From: an uncultured Collinsella sp.
GTDB lineage: Bacteria > Actinomycetota > Coriobacteriia > Coriobacteriales > Coriobacteriaceae
DNA: 22,218 nt
Direction of reading: 5' to 3'
Assembly (NCBI GenBank): GCA_959027945.1
Contig: CAUFRO010000034.1
Span: 1 to 22,218 of the forward strand
A program made the position numbers and the translations under genes. Below, one piece after another: positions 21,975 through 22,218 of this stretch. The notes below the pieces were generated by a model. It was not told where the DNA came from. It made no database searches and worked only from the letters and a program-made list of their open reading frames with translations. The number at the start of each line of letters is the position of its first letter. Position 1 is the first letter of the stretch.

Positions 21975-22163
21975 ATGTCCAAAGTTTGCGAAGTTTGCGG
22001 TAAGCACCCCGTTGCCGGTCGCTCCATCAGCCACTCTCACCGCGTCACCAACCGTAAGTTCCGCCCCAACATCCAGCGCGTCTACGTCGTCGTCGATGGT
22101 CACCGTCGCAAGATGAACGTTTGCTCCACCTGCCTCAAGTCCGGCAAGGTTGCGCGCTCCTAA
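21975..22163 (+). CDS. rpmB: 50S ribosomal protein L28 (zinc-ribbon form)
   Basis: A 62-residue ribosomal protein beginning MSKVCEVCGKHPVAGRSISH, the classic L28 start. C5, C8, C50 and C53 form two CxxC pairs, so this is the zinc-binding form. ATG at 21975-21977 has AAGGAGG seven bases upstream; the open frame to 21927 is leader. It is the only plus-strand gene and is divergent from the pyr operon, with two candidate promoters. Some actinobacteria keep a second, cysteine-free L28 for zinc starvation; none is seen here. Confidence 0.97.
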   Translation: MSKVCEVCGKHPVAGRSISHSHRVTNRKFRPNIQRVYVVVDGHRRKMNVCSTCLKSGKVARS

Positions 22164-22166
22164 ATA

Positions 22167-22210
22167 AGGTCTTACCAACAAGTACCTCGGACTCTCCGGG
22201 TCAAAGACCT
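22167..22210 (+). repeat. Nested inverted repeat after rpmB
   Basis: AGGTCTT (22167-22173) is complementary to AAGACCT (22204-22210), and between them ACCTCGG can pair with CCGGGT with a one-base bulge. It begins three bases after the rpmB stop. The window ends eight bases later, so a U tract or a following gene cannot be seen. Confidence 0.4.
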
Positions 22211-22218
22211 CGCGTTCA

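Noticed and set aside
1..22218. CRISPR array, insertion sequence, prophage or tRNA gene
   Set aside because: No regular direct repeats, transposase or integrase domains, or cloverleaf were seen; nearly all sequence is accounted for by core genes.

Overview
The window is 22.2 kb of moderately high-GC chromosomal DNA from an actinobacterium, most likely of the class Coriobacteriia and close to Collinsella. This placement is an inference. It rests on an actinobacterial-type integration host factor (mIHF) beside pyrF, gmk and rpoZ, on protein sequences that read like Collinsella or Olsenella orthologues, and on frequent GTG/TTG starts. Twenty complete genes and one gene fragment are supported. 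All lie on the minus strand except rpmB at the right end. No mobile element, CRISPR array, tRNA or rRNA is visible. The gene content is core housekeeping; the points of interest are one odd DnaJ and several regulatory sequences between genes.

Reading the minus strand in the direction of transcription (right to left), the first block (21.7-16.2 kb) is a pyrimidine operon: a structured leader, then pyrR, pyrB, pyrC, pyrK, pyrD and pyrF. It encodes the regulator, aspartate transcarbamoylase, dihydroorotase, the two subunits of NAD-linked dihydroorotate dehydrogenase, and OMP decarboxylase. carAB and pyrE are not in this window. A long imperfect hairpin separates pyrF from the next unit. That unit (16.0-13.5 kb) is mihF-gmk-rpoZ-thiI (nucleoid protein, guanylate kinase, RNA polymerase omega, tRNA 4-thiouridine synthase), and it ends in a clear intrinsic terminator.

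The third block (13.4-9.3 kb) holds comEA and comEC, the DNA receptor and membrane channel of natural transformation, followed by holA (DNA polymerase III delta). Next comes monocistronic rpsT with a strong terminator. The last block (8.8 kb to the left edge) is lepA-dusB-hemW-dnaJ-like-dnaJ-mtaB-phoH-ybeY. The order comEA-comEC-holA-rpsT-lepA-hemW-dnaJ-mtaB-phoH-ybeY matches the ancestral Gram-positive arrangement known from Bacillus, but hrcA, grpE, dnaK, prmA and rsmE are absent and two dnaJ genes lie side by side. The first dnaJ-like gene is unusual: it keeps the J domain and all four zinc-finger repeats, but its second C-terminal domain and dimerisation region are replaced by about three membrane helices.

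RpmB (L28, zinc-ribbon form) is divergent from the pyr operon. The 451-base gap between rpmB and pyrR is the largest non-coding stretch and holds the pyr leader, an imperfect dyad and two candidate rpmB promoters.

Several intergenic signals recur. Five candidate promoters share the form GCTANANT. The lepA and dnaJ-like promoters share an 11-base block (CCGCTCGGGTA) against the -10. lepA has no Shine-Dalgarno and looks leaderless. The comEA and mihF promoters each carry symmetric or repeated sequences that look like operators. No wholly new multi-gene system is evident; the membrane DnaJ is the best candidate for undescribed biology.
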